NCBI RefSeq assembly: GCF_040546765.1
Contig: NZ_JBEPOK010000001.1
Location: forward strand, 1,426,001-1,490,000
Direction of reading: 5' to 3'
Length of the DNA: 64,000 bases
DNA from: Arthrobacter sp. OAP107
Lineage (GTDB): Bacteria > Actinomycetota > Actinomycetes > Actinomycetales > Micrococcaceae
Every line of letters begins with the position of its first letter. Within the stretch, counting starts at the first letter, position 1. The translations under genes were made by a program, and so were the position numbers. The notes beneath the pieces were generated by a model. The model made no database searches, was not told the origin of the DNA, and was given only the letters and a program-made list of their open reading frames with translations. Below, piece by piece: positions 16,850-26,159 of this stretch.

Positions 16850-18300
16850 CCCGGCATCGTTGGCGGGCCCGGCGGCGGCGGCCAGCCTGCTGAATTTCCG
16901 TAAGGCCCCTCGTGCCGGGGCCCGGGCTGATATGGGCCCTGTTGGTAAGTCCCAGGTTGTTGGTAGGGCCAAGGCTGGATGGGGCCCGTGCTGTTCCGGC
17001 CCGTGCTGTTCCGGCCTCCGCTGTAGACGGGAACGCCCCGGCCCGGGATGCCGCCGTCGTCGTTTCCGGCTTCCAGCAGCCGGAGCAGGGCGATATCCAG
17101 TCCGTCGTTGCGCATCCGCAAATCCATGTAAAGCAGGGCCATGACCGACGTCTGGAAGGCGAACGCCACCGCACCGACGGCGGCGGAAACGACCGCCGCG
17201 GCCACCCCGGCCACCACCTGCAGGGTGGCCGTCTGGCCGGCAGGGTCCTGGGGGCCTGCGACGGTTGTGAGCAGGCCGGAGAGCAAGGTGACCGGGATAA
17301 GGACGATCTGGCCGATGATGCCCACGAGCAGGGACACGACAAGGACGATGCCGAGGACACGCCACCAGCTTCCCCGGGTGACGGCCCAGGAGCGCCGGAT
17401 GCCCTCCAGTGCTCCCACGTCCTCCACGACGATGACCGCGGGCGCGACTGTCAACTTGATGGAAACCCAGATCACAGCGGCAATGAAGGTCAGAAACAGT
17501 GGAAGCACGATGAGCAGCGACCCTGTGCCCATCGAATTGGCCAGCAGAGCGGTGGCCAGGGCGATGAGGGCCGCCGCCAGCAGCACAGCTGCCACCTCGA
17601 TCCCGGCCAGCCGGACCAGCGTCCACGCCCGGCCGCGTGCCAGCAGCCACATCTGCCGGAACCCGGTGTGCCGGTTGAGGATGGCCCGGGCGACGGGGAC
17701 CACCATGGCCCCCTGCATCACCACGGAGATGAAGACGGACACCAGGCCGAAGAGCATGAACCCGCCCGCTACGCCCGCGAAGAGACCGGTGATCTCGGAA
17801 GTGCTGAGGTTCGCCAGCCAGGCCTCCGCGGAAGCACCGGAGGCCGGCGTGATCATCGGGACAACGGCGGTGATTACAGCGCCCAGCGCCTGAGCCAGCA
17901 GGCCTGCACCGAGCATCGCCTTGGGGTTCCGCCGGACCGTCTGGAAGGCCCCGTCCATGATTTCGCCAAACATCAGCGGCCGCAGCGGCACCACGCCGGG
18001 TTTCGGCGGGGCCGCGTACATGGGATAAGGCACGGCTGGGTTCGGCCCTGCGCCCCACTCGGGCGGAGGCCCGTAGGGCTGGTGGGCGCCGGGCTGGTAA
18101 GGCTCGTTCGGGTACGGTCCAGACCGGTAGGTCCCGGGCTGCGGGCTGCCCCACTGCGGGGGTGCGCCCCAGGACTGCTGCTGCGGTGATGCCCAGGGGT
18201 TACGGGGCGGGGAGGTGTTTTCGGTGGAGGAGGGTTCCGACGGGCGGTATTCAGGCGGTCTTTGTCCGGACGGCGGGTGCTGCGGATCCTGATCTGACAA
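16846..18300 (-). CDS. Multi-pass membrane protein with proline-rich termini (glycerophosphodiesterase-membrane-domain-like)
   Basis: A 484-residue protein and first gene of the MoxR operon. The N-terminal 110 residues are rich in Pro, Gln, Gly and Tyr. The middle begins LRPLMFGEIMDGAFQTVRRNPKAML and has six or more hydrophobic segments, resembling the membrane domain fused to glycerophosphoryl diester phosphodiesterases. The C-terminus is again Pro/Gln/Tyr-rich with a tandem RNSTG repeat. The start is a TTG at 18300: GGAGG lies exactly six bases upstream, whereas the upstream ATG at 18342 has no such site. No catalytic phosphodiesterase domain is present, so a scaffold or transport role is possible but unproven. 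Confidence 0.75.
   Translation of the reverse strand: MSDQDPQHPPSGQRPPEYRPSEPSSTENTSPPRNPWASPQQQSWGAPPQWGSPQPGTYRSGPYPNEPYQPGAHQPYGPPPEWGAGPNPAVPYPMYAAPPKPGVVPLRPLMFGEIMDGAFQTVRRNPKAMLGAGLLAQALGAVITAVVPMITPASGASAEAWLANLSTSEITGLFAGVAGGFMLFGLVSVFISVVMQGAMVVPVARAILNRHTGFRQMWLLARGRAWTLVRLAGIEVAAVLLAAALIALATALLANSMGTGSLLIVLPLFLTFIAAVIWVSIKLTVAPAVIVVEDVGALEGIRRSWAVTRGSWWRVLGIVLVVSLLVGIIGQIVLIPVTLLSGLLTTVAGPQDPAGQTATLQVVAGVAAAVVSAAVGAVAFAFQTSVMALLYMDLRMRNDGLDIALLRLLEAGNDDGGIPGRGVPVYSGGRNSTGRNSTGPIQPWPYQQPGTYQQGPYQPGPRHEGPYGNSAGWPPPPGPPTMPG
16983..17012. repeat. Two tandem 15-bp repeats in coding sequence
   Basis: Two exact 15-bp copies (16983-16997, 16998-17012) encode RNSTG twice in the low-complexity C-terminal tail of the membrane protein. 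Such in-frame repeats can change copy number by slippage. Confidence 0.8.
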
Positions 18301-18493
18301 CCTGTTCCTCCCCAAGGTGCGCACCGGCCAACGGCCAGGCACCTCCAGCCTATAGTTCCGCCGTCGGGCATCCTAGCTTCCGGGCCGGTTGGCGCCCGCG
18401 CGCACCCCTGGGCCGCGTGTCAGGCGCCGTGGCACGCCCCGCCGAAAACTCCATCAATAAGACAAAGCAAGGGCAATAAGGGAATATATAACT
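18301..18493. promoter_or_regulatory. Divergent promoter region, MoxR operon / mtrAB-lpqB
   Basis: This 193-bp gap separates divergent operons. A forward -10-like TATAGT lies at 18351-18356 and a reverse TAGGCT overlaps it (complement of 18347-18352); neither has a clear -35. An AAGGGA element at 18478-18483, ten bases before the mtrA ATG, is the likely ribosome-binding site. Confidence 0.4.
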
Positions 18494-19168
18494 ATGAAGG
18501 CACGCATTCTGGTGGTTGATGATGACGAGGCACTCGCAGAAATGATCGGCATTGTCCTGCGCAACGACGGCTTTGAGCCCGTCTTCTGCGCGGACGGCGG
18601 ACAGGCTCTGGACGTGTTTCGCTCGTCAAAGCCGGATCTCGTGCTCCTCGACCTGATGCTGCCGGGAACTGACGGCATCGAGGTGTGCCGGCAGATCCGC
18701 TCCGAGTCGGACGTGCCGATCGTCATGCTGACCGCCAAGTCGGACACCTCCGACGTCGTCAGGGGACTGGAATCCGGTGCCGACGACTACGTGCCCAAAC
18801 CCTTCAAACCGGCGGAACTCGTTGCCCGGGTAAGGGCGCGCCTGCGCCCCGGTGACCAGAAGGCGCCCGAAACGCTGCGCATCGCAGACGTCACCATCGA
18901 CGTTGCCGGCCACCTCGTGAGCCGCGGCGACGAGCGGATTTCGCTGACCCCGCTCGAGTTCGATCTCCTGGTGGCCCTGGCGCGCAAGCCCTGGCAGGTT
19001 TTCACCCGTGAGCTGCTCCTGGAGCAGGTCTGGGGTTACCGCCACGCGGCTGACACCCGGCTGGTCAATGTCCATGTCCAGCGCCTGCGGTCCAAGATTG
19101 AACGTGATCCGGAAGCCCCGGAAGTTGTATTGACGGTTCGTGGTGTCGGCTACAAAGCAGGGTCCTGA
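18494..19168 (+). CDS. mtrA: Response regulator MtrA
   Basis: OmpR/PhoB-family transcription factor of 224 residues and partner of MtrB. In actinobacteria the pair controls cell-wall metabolism, division and osmotic responses. The receiver domain (1-120) has the acidic pocket VVDDDE, phosphoacceptor Asp53 in LLDLMLPG, Thr in MLTAKSD and the switch Lys in YVPKPFKP. The winged-helix domain (about 130-224) ends with TRLVNVHVQRLRSKIE and TVRGVGYK. The 3' end overlaps the predicted mtrB start by 29 bp, and mtrB and lpqB follow in the conserved order. Confidence 0.97.
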   Translation: MKARILVVDDDEALAEMIGIVLRNDGFEPVFCADGGQALDVFRSSKPDLVLLDLMLPGTDGIEVCRQIRSESDVPIVMLTAKSDTSDVVRGLESGADDYVPKPFKPAELVARVRARLRPGDQKAPETLRIADVTIDVAGHLVSRGDERISLTPLEFDLLVALARKPWQVFTRELLLEQVWGYRHAADTRLVNVHVQRLRSKIERDPEAPEVVLTVRGVGYKAGS

Positions 19169-21188
19169 ACCGCAGGGCCAGAATCCCCCTGAGACGCCCG
19201 CGGGATCCGGTTCCGAAACCCACGGCAGCGCTCCCGTGGCGGAGCGTGCCCGGGATGGTTCACGCAAAGCCGGCTCCCATCCGGTCCCGGAGCACACCGA
19301 CGCCTTTGGTGCCGGGCTCGCCAGGCTGCCATCGCAGGCCCGTATCTGGCGCCGCCGCGCCCTGATCGTGGTGCTGCGCGTCGCGCGCCTGGTGCGTACC
19401 GGCGTCGACCGGATATTCCCCGGTATCCGGTTTTTGCTGCATTCCCTCCAGCGGCGGTGGCGCCGATCGTTGCAGTTCCGCACGGTCCTGACCACCCTGC
19501 TGCTGTCCATCAGTTCGTTCGCGATCGTCGGCGCCTACCTGTCCAACCAGATCGCCAACAACCTGTTCCAGGAACGGCTGACGCAGGCGGAGTCCGAGAC
19601 CCGCTACAACGTCAAGCAGGTGCAGGACACGTTCGACGGCGCCCAGGTCACCGACCAGTCCAGCGTGATCACCCTCGTTTACGACACCCTGAACGCGGTG
19701 GAGGGCAAGGGCTCGGTGATCCAGCGCCGTTACGTGTTTGAGGCGATGCCCGAGCAGACCAAGCCCCGCAACCGGTGGGTGGAGTCGCGCGCCTCCGACC
19801 AACTGACCATCAGCGTCATCCCCCCGGACCTCCGCAAAGCCGTCCAGGATTCCGGCAAGGAACAGTTCTGGGCTTCCACCGAATTCCCGGTCGGGACCGA
19901 AGACCGGCCGGGGATCGCCGTCGGCAATAAGGTGACCTTCAACGGCACCGTCTACGAGCTCTACCTGATCTACGACCTCAACACCGCGCAGCAGACCCTG
20001 AACGAAATCCAGAACGTCCTCTGGGCCGGCGGCGCTGCGCTGATCCTCATGATTGGCGCGATCGCTTGGTACGTCACCCGCAACGTGGTGAGCCCTGTCA
20101 GCCATGCTGCCGTGGTGTCGGAAAAGCTGGCGGCTGGCCAGCTGCAGGAACGCATGGTGGTCAAAGGGGAGGACGAGGTGGCCCGTCTGGGGGCGTCCTT
20201 CAACCATATGGCCGCGAGCCTGCAGGAGCAGATTACGCAGCTGGCCACGCTATCCCAGATGCAGCAGCGCTTCGTTTCCGACGTCTCCCACGAGCTCCGC
20301 ACGCCGCTGACCACCGTCCGCATGGCTGCCGAGGTGCTCTACGACGCCCGCGACGATTTCGACCCCATCAACAAGAGGTCGGCCGAACTGCTCTATAACC
20401 AGGTGGAGCGGTTCCAGTCATTGCTGGCGGACCTGCTGGAAATTTCCAGGTTCGACGCCGGTGTTGCCATGCTCGACGCCGAGGCAACGGACATCGTCCA
20501 GCTCATCTCGCATGTGATGGAGGGCGCGGCACCTGTCGCCGAAGAGTACGGTTCGAAGATGACGCTGAATGCGCCGGAGGGCAGCGTTGTGGTGGAAATG
20601 GACTCCCGTCGCATCGACCGGATCCTTCGGAACCTGATCCTGAACGCCCTCGAACACGGCGAAGGCCAACCCGTCAATATCTCCGTGGCCTCGAACGCGG
20701 ACGCCGTCGCCGTCACCGTTCGGGACCACGGAATCGGCATGAGTCCGGCCGAGGCGGCACGGGTCTTCGACCGCTTCTGGCGCGCCGACCCCGCCCGGGC
20801 CCGCACCACCGGAGGCAGCGGCCTGGGCCTGTCCATTGCCACCGAAGACACCAAACTGCACAACGGCTGGCTGCAGGCCTGGGGGAACACCGGCGTCGGC
20901 TCCAGCTTCCGGCTGACCCTTCCGCTCAAGCAGGGCGGGACGATCACAAAGTCACCGCTGCCGCTCGATCCTGCAGACGTGGGTCTGGGGATGCCCGGCG
21001 ACCACAGCGTCCTTGTCCTCGGGCCGGGCGCCACGTCGGTGCCCGAGGACTCCGCCGCTGGAGATTCCGTGCCCGATGGCTCTGCGGCCAGGGACTCCGC
21101 CGGTGGCCTTGCGCCTGCCGGGGAAGATCCTGCAGTGGCCCTCCGGCCGGGAACACCGGAGGCAGCGCGCACGGGAGAACGTTCGTGA
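19140..21188 (+). CDS. mtrB: Sensor histidine kinase MtrB
   Basis: Membrane kinase that phosphorylates MtrA. From the GTG at 19140 it is 682 residues: a long disordered Pro/Ser-rich N-terminus, transmembrane helix 1 around residues 115-137 (VLTTLLLSISSFAIVGAYL), an extracytoplasmic sensor region, helix 2 near 297-315 (ALILMIGAIAWYV), HAMP, the dimerisation/phosphoacceptor helix with His384 in SDVSHELRTPL, and an ATPase domain with NLILNALEHG, DHGIGMS and GGSGLGLSIA. A 70-residue Asp/Ser/Pro-rich tail follows the catalytic domain. The start is uncertain: several GTG codons lie in the first 100 bp and none has a strong ribosome-binding site. It overlaps lpqB by 4 bp. Confidence 0.95.
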   Translation: MVSATKQGPEPQGQNPPETPAGSGSETHGSAPVAERARDGSRKAGSHPVPEHTDAFGAGLARLPSQARIWRRRALIVVLRVARLVRTGVDRIFPGIRFLLHSLQRRWRRSLQFRTVLTTLLLSISSFAIVGAYLSNQIANNLFQERLTQAESETRYNVKQVQDTFDGAQVTDQSSVITLVYDTLNAVEGKGSVIQRRYVFEAMPEQTKPRNRWVESRASDQLTISVIPPDLRKAVQDSGKEQFWASTEFPVGTEDRPGIAVGNKVTFNGTVYELYLIYDLNTAQQTLNEIQNVLWAGGAALILMIGAIAWYVTRNVVSPVSHAAVVSEKLAAGQLQERMVVKGEDEVARLGASFNHMAASLQEQITQLATLSQMQQRFVSDVSHELRTPLTTVRMAAEVLYDARDDFDPINKRSAELLYNQVERFQSLLADLLEISRFDAGVAMLDAEATDIVQLISHVMEGAAPVAEEYGSKMTLNAPEGSVVVEMDSRRIDRILRNLILNALEHGEGQPVNISVASNADAVAVTVRDHGIGMSPAEAARVFDRFWRADPARARTTGGSGLGLSIATEDTKLHNGWLQAWGNTGVGSSFRLTLPLKQGGTITKSPLPLDPADVGLGMPGDHSVLVLGPGATSVPEDSAAGDSVPDGSAARDSAGGLAPAGEDPAVALRPGTPEAARTGERS

Positions 21189-22903
21189 GCCGGGTGCGCC
21201 CGGCGGCCCGCGGGCTCGCCGCGGGCTTGCTGGCCGTCCTACTGCTGTTCCTGGCGTCCTGCGCCCAGATCCCGCGGTCCGGCCCCGTCGGAAAGAGCAC
21301 GGACGAAAGCGCCGGAAATCCGAATGCGCCGGTCTTCTTTCCGGTCGCCCCGCGCACCGGGTCCAGTCCCGAGGCGGTCATTGAGGACTTCTACCTGGCA
21401 GGCAGCGGGTATGAGGACGACTACGCCGTGGCGCGTCAGTACCTCACGCAGGCGTCCTCGGTGGCCTGGAAGCCTGACCAGCGGACGCTGGTGTTCCGCT
21501 CCGAGCGGGTGGTGAAGACCGGCGTCGAGGGCGTCTACAACTACGAACTGGATGTCGCGTACTCTGTGGATTCCGACGGCGTGGCCACCCAGATGCCGGC
21601 GGGAACCAAGGAAAACATCCCCGTGATGCTGGTGCAGGTTGACGGCGAATGGCGCATCTCCAAGATCCCCGACGGCACAGCCATTCCCGAAGAGACCTTC
21701 AAGGTCATCTACGGCGCCTACCCCATCTACTTCTACGACCCCAGCTTCACGTATGCCGTCCCGGATGTCCGCTGGTTCATTAAGAAGAAGACAGTTAAGG
21801 CCATGACGAGCGCCCTGCTCGCCGGGCCCGCCCCGTACCTGAAGGGCGCCGTCGTCAGTGCCTTCCCGTCGGGAATGAAGCTTGCCAGGGAGTCGGTGCC
21901 CGTTGTGTCGGGCGCCGCCCAGGTGGACCTGTCGGCCAAGGAGCTGACTGACGCCTCCACCGAAGACAGGCTCAGGATGCAGACCCAGCTGGCCCTCACA
22001 TTCCGCAGCCAGCCGGACGTTATTAACGTGGAGCTGCGGGCGAACCAGGACCTCGTCCGGGTGGAGGACAACGGCTCGGTGCTGCCGCCGGTCCAGAACA
22101 GAAATGTGCCCGCGCGCCAGATCGCAGTCAGCAACAATGAGCTGGTCCGGTACGAGAACAACCGGGTGTCACCGCTGCCCGACATGCAGCCGGTGGCGGG
22201 GCTGAAACCACGCTCGCCTGCCGAGTCGCCCGTCTCGCAGACGGTGGCCTTTTTGAACAGCAGCCGCAGCACCCTCTATTCGATGGTGCCCGGCCAGCCT
22301 GCGCGCGCCCTCACCACCCGCAGCACGCTGACGCACCCGTCGTTCAGCCTGAACGACTGGCTGTGGACCGCGGGGCCCGGGGCGCAGGGCATCACGGAGC
22401 TGGCTGCCTTCCGTCCCACGGGAATCGCGCAAGGGGCGGCGGTTCCTTCCGTAACGCTGACGCCGTCCTGGCTGGCCGGCCGCACGGTCAAGGACTTCCG
22501 GGTGTCCCGGGAGGGTGTCCGGGCACTGGTGATCTCCGAACAGAACGGCACAACACGGGTGCAGGTGGCCGGGATCATCCGCGGTGCTGACGGCACTCCC
22601 AAGGAACTGACGGCGCCCATCACACTGCAGGCCAGCGGCAACCCGGACCAGGGAGTGTGGGTGAACGACACCACGGCGGTGGTCATGAAGGGGGACGGCA
22701 CGGCGAACGTCACTCCCGAACTGCTGTCCCTCACCTCGTCCCAGCCGCAGAAACTTGCGCCGTGGCCGGGGCTGGTTGCCCTCAGTGCCGGCAACGGCCC
22801 CGAGGAGATCTACGCCCAGTCCAGGGACGGCGTCTTCCAGCGGCTCGGCAATGGCTGGTCGGCGCAGCTCAGGGGACCCACGGACCCGTCATTCCCCGGC
22901 TAA
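21185..22903 (+). CDS. lpqB: Lipoprotein LpqB
   Basis: Surface lipoprotein that in mycobacteria interacts with the MtrB sensor domain and tunes MtrAB signalling. The protein has 572 residues: a basic start, a hydrophobic segment and lipobox LASC with Cys26; a GerMN-type domain around residues 170-320 (YFYDPSFTYAVPDVRWF, MTSALLAGP); and a C-terminal beta-propeller-like region. The GTG start overlaps the mtrB stop (GTGA), so the three genes form one translationally coupled operon. Length and order match the family well. Confidence 0.95.
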   Translation: MSRVRPAARGLAAGLLAVLLLFLASCAQIPRSGPVGKSTDESAGNPNAPVFFPVAPRTGSSPEAVIEDFYLAGSGYEDDYAVARQYLTQASSVAWKPDQRTLVFRSERVVKTGVEGVYNYELDVAYSVDSDGVATQMPAGTKENIPVMLVQVDGEWRISKIPDGTAIPEETFKVIYGAYPIYFYDPSFTYAVPDVRWFIKKKTVKAMTSALLAGPAPYLKGAVVSAFPSGMKLARESVPVVSGAAQVDLSAKELTDASTEDRLRMQTQLALTFRSQPDVINVELRANQDLVRVEDNGSVLPPVQNRNVPARQIAVSNNELVRYENNRVSPLPDMQPVAGLKPRSPAESPVSQTVAFLNSSRSTLYSMVPGQPARALTTRSTLTHPSFSLNDWLWTAGPGAQGITELAAFRPTGIAQGAAVPSVTLTPSWLAGRTVKDFRVSREGVRALVISEQNGTTRVQVAGIIRGADGTPKELTAPITLQASGNPDQGVWVNDTTAVVMKGDGTANVTPELLSLTSSQPQKLAPWPGLVALSAGNGPEEIYAQSRDGVFQRLGNGWSAQLRGPTDPSFPG

Positions 22904-23022
22904 CACTAACTCCGTTGTTCCTGCCTTCGGCGTTTCCCGCGTGGGCGTTTCGTGGGCCGCGTTTTCCACATAGAGGACACTCGCTCTTTTGCAGGCCGGT
23001 TCCAGCGCCGCAGTCTTGAACC

Positions 23023-23925
23023 GTGGGAAGCCACCGGACGGGAGAGGGGCAGAGGGCTTCGGCAGATCCAGATCTCCAGCCCCAGCCGCTGTGGCATGCC
23101 CGCCACCGCGCGGATCACCGGCAGCGCGTGCTTCGTGCCTGGGACCTGGTGGCGGGGGCGGCCACGGATGTTATGGCCCTCGCGCTGCCGGTGGAATGCG
23201 TCTGCTGCGGCAAGGAGGACCTGGCGCTGTGTGCCGGGTGCGAGCGCAGGCTCCGGATGCTCACCCGCCGTCCCTTCCGGGCGGAGACAGGGGCGCCTGC
23301 GCTGATGGATACCGACGGATCGCTGATCCTGCCTGTGGTTGCGGCGGGCATCTACCGTGAGGAGCTCTCTCAATCCATTCTGGCCTTCAAGCGCCACGGC
23401 CAGGGCCAGTTGCGGCAGGTGCTGTCGAAGGTCCTCGCCAACACGCTGGGGGTGGCATATGCGGGAACGGACGGCATGGTCCTCGTTCCGGTCCCGACCA
23501 GCGGCAGCGCGTACCGGAAACGTGGTTTCAGCCCCGTTCACCTGCTGCTGGCCGGCGCAGTGCGTGGCTGCAACGGCCGCCGCCTGGAATGCAATGATGC
23601 CCTGCGCAAGGTTCGCAAGCCCGAAGCCGGAGCCGGCCTGACCGGAGGGCAAAAGGGGCTCGGCAGGGGAGACAGGTCCCGACGGGTCCGCGGTTCCATG
23701 CGCACCGCGCGGGGAGCACCTGGACGCTCGCTGCGGGGGAGGCAGTGCATCCTCATCGACGACGTCCTGACCACCGGCGCCACCCTGGCGGAAGCTGCCC
23801 GGGCCATCCACGAAGCCGGCGGAATTGTCCGCGGCGCGGTGGTCCTTGCCGCCACCCGCGCCCCCGATGCGGCAGCCGCCCCGGCGCGGTCGCGGCATCC
23901 TGTGGAGTGGCTGGGGGATAGCTGA
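23023..23925 (+). CDS. ComF-family phosphoribosyltransferase
   Basis: About 300 residues from the GTG at 23023. An N-terminal treble-clef-like zinc ribbon (CVCCGKEDLALCAGC) is followed by a phosphoribosyltransferase domain with PVPTSGSAYRKRGFSPV and the PRPP-binding motif CILIDDVLTTGATL near the C-terminus. ComF proteins are linked to DNA uptake or recombination in some bacteria. In actinobacteria this gene regularly follows lpqB, where its role is not defined. The start is uncertain: residues before the zinc ribbon look poorly conserved and a GTG about 100 bp downstream would also serve. Confidence 0.85.
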   Translation: MGSHRTGEGQRASADPDLQPQPLWHARHRADHRQRVLRAWDLVAGAATDVMALALPVECVCCGKEDLALCAGCERRLRMLTRRPFRAETGAPALMDTDGSLILPVVAAGIYREELSQSILAFKRHGQGQLRQVLSKVLANTLGVAYAGTDGMVLVPVPTSGSAYRKRGFSPVHLLLAGAVRGCNGRRLECNDALRKVRKPEAGAGLTGGQKGLGRGDRSRRVRGSMRTARGAPGRSLRGRQCILIDDVLTTGATLAEAARAIHEAGGIVRGAVVLAATRAPDAAAAPARSRHPVEWLGDS

Positions 23926-24094
23926 GACATAGAAAAAAATAAACTGCGAAAGGATGAATAACTGGTTGCTATGAACTAACGTCGGATATGGGTACCAAGA
24001 TCAGTTGTACCTTTCGATAGCGGCTCGGAAAGGGGCTCGACTGTCAATCAGATCGTCCCCCGGAAGCGCCGCCGTCGTGTCACCGAAGTCATTT

Positions 24095-24099
24095 GGAGG
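24095..24099 (+). promoter_or_regulatory. Ribosome-binding site deciding the hpf start
   Basis: GGAGG sits five bases before the ATG at 24105. An in-frame TTG at 24093 overlaps this site and is therefore not the start. Confidence 0.75.
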
Positions 24100-24104
24100 G
24101 CACC

Positions 24105-24830
24105 ATGGAGTTCATGATCAGCGGACGGAATCTGACGGTCTCGGACCGCTTCCGCGAATACGCCGGCGAGAAGATCTCAAAGATCGAATCGCTTGGGGAC
24201 AAGGTCCAGCGGGTCGACGCGAAGGTTTCAAAGGAAACAAATGCGCGGCAGACCGGTGACCAGCTCACGGTTGAAGTGACAGTCCTGGGCCGCGGCCCCG
24301 TGATCCGTGCCGAAGCAAGCGCCGCAGATAAGTTCGCCGCGTTCGACCTCGCCTACAACAAGCTGCTTGAGCGGCTGCGCAGGGCCAAAGACCGCAAGAA
24401 GGTCCACCACGGGCGGCACACGCCCAAGGCAGTACGCGAGGCAACTGCAACCCTGGAGCCCGCAAGCTCCAACCAGCCGATCTACGTCGAAGCGAGCAAT
24501 AACACCCAGGCCGCTCCGGAACCGGCTGAGAAATCGCCGTACGACGTCGACAACGACATCCCTGCCGGCGACTCGCCGGTACTGATTCGGCGCAAAGTGT
24601 TCCCGGCCGCGTCCCTCACCCTTGACGACGCCGTGGACAACATGGAACTTATCGGTCACGACTTTTACCTTTTTGTGGACAAGGCCACGAACGCCCCATC
24701 GGTTGTGTACCGTCGCCGCGGCTGGACATACGGGGTTATCACCCTCGACCATTACTGCGAACCCGGCGAGAACACGCACGAGGAGAAAATCCTTGCGTAC
24801 CGCTCGGATGATGCAGCCGCAACTGCATAA
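24105..24830 (+). CDS. hpf: Long-form ribosome hibernation promoting factor (HPF/RaiA)
   Basis: A 241-residue two-domain hibernation factor. The N-terminal S30AE domain (residues 1-110; MISGRNLTVSDRFREYAGEKI, ADKFAAFDLAYNKLLERLRRAKDR) binds the decoding site. After an acidic, flexible linker comes the C-terminal dimerisation domain (LIRRKVFPAASLTLDDAVDNM, YLFVDKATNAPSVVYRRRGW), which lets two 70S ribosomes pair as 100S particles. Both domains are complete. It lies between comF and a YcaQ-like gene with a 179-bp A/T-rich upstream gap, which probably contains a stress promoter that I could not define. Confidence 0.93.
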   Translation: MEFMISGRNLTVSDRFREYAGEKISKIESLGDKVQRVDAKVSKETNARQTGDQLTVEVTVLGRGPVIRAEASAADKFAAFDLAYNKLLERLRRAKDRKKVHHGRHTPKAVREATATLEPASSNQPIYVEASNNTQAAPEPAEKSPYDVDNDIPAGDSPVLIRRKVFPAASLTLDDAVDNMELIGHDFYLFVDKATNAPSVVYRRRGWTYGVITLDHYCEPGENTHEEKILAYRSDDAAATA

Positions 24831-24859
24831 GATGGAGCCCAGACAACGAAAGGGCTGAC

Positions 24860-26074
24860 ATGGGTGCATCGCTGAGCCTCTCGCAGGCACGGCGGATCGC
24901 ACTGGCAGCCCAGGGACTGGACAAAGGACGGCCCGCCGGCCCCGTGACCTCACGGGCGGTGGGCCGGACCTTTGCCCGGATCCAACTCGTACAGATCGAT
25001 TCCGTCAACGTCCTGGCCCGCAGCCACTTCCTCCCGTTCTTTTCCAGGCTCGGCGCCTACGACCGCTCCATCCTCCAGCAAATGGCCGGCAGGCACCCGC
25101 GGCGCATGATGGAGTACTGGGCCCACGAAGCCAGCTACATCCGCCCGGAACATTTCCCCGACCTGGTGGTGTGGCAGAACCGGAAGTGGGTTGGGGCAGC
25201 GGCAATGGACCCCGGGCTGCGTTCCGGTGTGACGGGCAGGGTGCTTGAGGCGCTCGCCGACGGCAAGCCGATGACCGCCGCCGAACTCACCGCCAGGCTC
25301 GGGCATGTTGAAGACCGCAAGCACGTCAACTGGGGCTGGAACTGGAACGCCGTCAAACGGGTCCTCGAGCACCTGTTCGAAGAGGGTGTCGTCTCGTCGG
25401 CGTCAAGGACTGACCAGTTCGAGCGGCAGTACGCCCTCACCCGCCAGGTGTTGCCCGGGCATGACCTCGACGCGGTACCGGATCCGTCGGATGCCATGGA
25501 CCGGCTCATCGACGCGGCGGCCCGGGCCCACGGGATCGGGACGGTGCGGTGTTTTGCCGACTACTTCAGGACTCCGGTGAAGGCAGCCGCGGCCTCGGTG
25601 CAGCGGCTGGTTGACGCCGGACGGCTCGAGCCTGTGACCGTGGCAGGCTGGGACCGGAACGTGTACCGCCACGCCGAGGCACGGCTGCCGCGCCAGGCAA
25701 CCGGCCGGGCCCTGCTCAGCCCGTTCGATTCGCTGGTGTTTGAGCGGCGCAGGCTTGAAGAACTCTTCGGATTCCATTACCGGATCGAGATTTACACCCC
25801 CGTGGCCAAGCGCCGCTTTGGCTACTACGTGCTTCCGTTCCTGCTCCGCGACCGCATCGTGGCCAGGGTGGACCTGAAGACAGACCGGGCCGCGGGCCTG
25901 CTGCTTGCCAAGGCGTGCTTCGGTGAGCCGGATGCTCCGGCGGACACCGCCGTCGAACTCGCCGCCGAACTGGAGCTGATGGCAGATTGGCTGGGACTGG
26001 ACGGCGTAGCCGTCTCACCGGTGGGGGACCTTGCGCCCGCGGTTGCGGCTGCCGGCAACGGCTATCCGCTGTGA
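24860..26074 (+). CDS. Winged-helix DNA glycosylase, YcaQ/AlkX type (HTH_42)
   Basis: A 404-residue protein of the family containing AlkZ and YcaQ (AlkX), which unhook interstrand crosslinks or excise bulky N-alkyl bases. The diagnostic catalytic segment is near the N-terminus: QID at residues 45-47 within RIQLVQIDSVNVLARSH. The QxD form places it with YcaQ rather than the QxQ form of AlkZ. Three tandem winged-helix modules are suggested by the repeated helix-turn-helix pattern, and LLSPFDSLVFERRR is a conserved late element. A GAAAGG ribosome-binding site precedes the ATG. It ends 85 bp before secA and may be cotranscribed with hpf or use TAAGAT at 24828. Confidence 0.85.
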   Translation: MGASLSLSQARRIALAAQGLDKGRPAGPVTSRAVGRTFARIQLVQIDSVNVLARSHFLPFFSRLGAYDRSILQQMAGRHPRRMMEYWAHEASYIRPEHFPDLVVWQNRKWVGAAAMDPGLRSGVTGRVLEALADGKPMTAAELTARLGHVEDRKHVNWGWNWNAVKRVLEHLFEEGVVSSASRTDQFERQYALTRQVLPGHDLDAVPDPSDAMDRLIDAAARAHGIGTVRCFADYFRTPVKAAAASVQRLVDAGRLEPVTVAGWDRNVYRHAEARLPRQATGRALLSPFDSLVFERRRLEELFGFHYRIEIYTPVAKRRFGYYVLPFLLRDRIVARVDLKTDRAAGLLLAKACFGEPDAPADTAVELAAELELMADWLGLDGVAVSPVGDLAPAVAAAGNGYPL

Positions 26075-26108
26075 GGGAACAGGGACAACGTGCCATGCGT
26101 CTCTCCCG

Positions 26109-26114
26109 TAGACT
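26109..26114 (+). promoter_or_regulatory. Candidate -10 box for secA
   Basis: TAGACT lies 45 bp before the secA start and predicts a leader of about 39 nt containing the GGGAG ribosome-binding site. No convincing -35 is seen. Confidence 0.45.
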
Positions 26115-26159
26115 AAATCACGCCAGAATTCGGCGGCATGAGACTGGGAGCAACTTCAC

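Noticed and set aside
16142..18154. A 670-codon reverse frame covering two genes
   Set aside because: Only its last 235 codons encode DUF4129. The upstream part is a frame-shadow of the multi-pass membrane protein, and the ATGA overlap at 16846-16849 fixes the true start.
23926..24104. Promoter for hpf (TTGCTA at 23966 with downstream TATGGG)
   Set aside because: The spacing of 15 bp and poor -10 match are unconvincing; the gap probably contains a promoter but I cannot place it.
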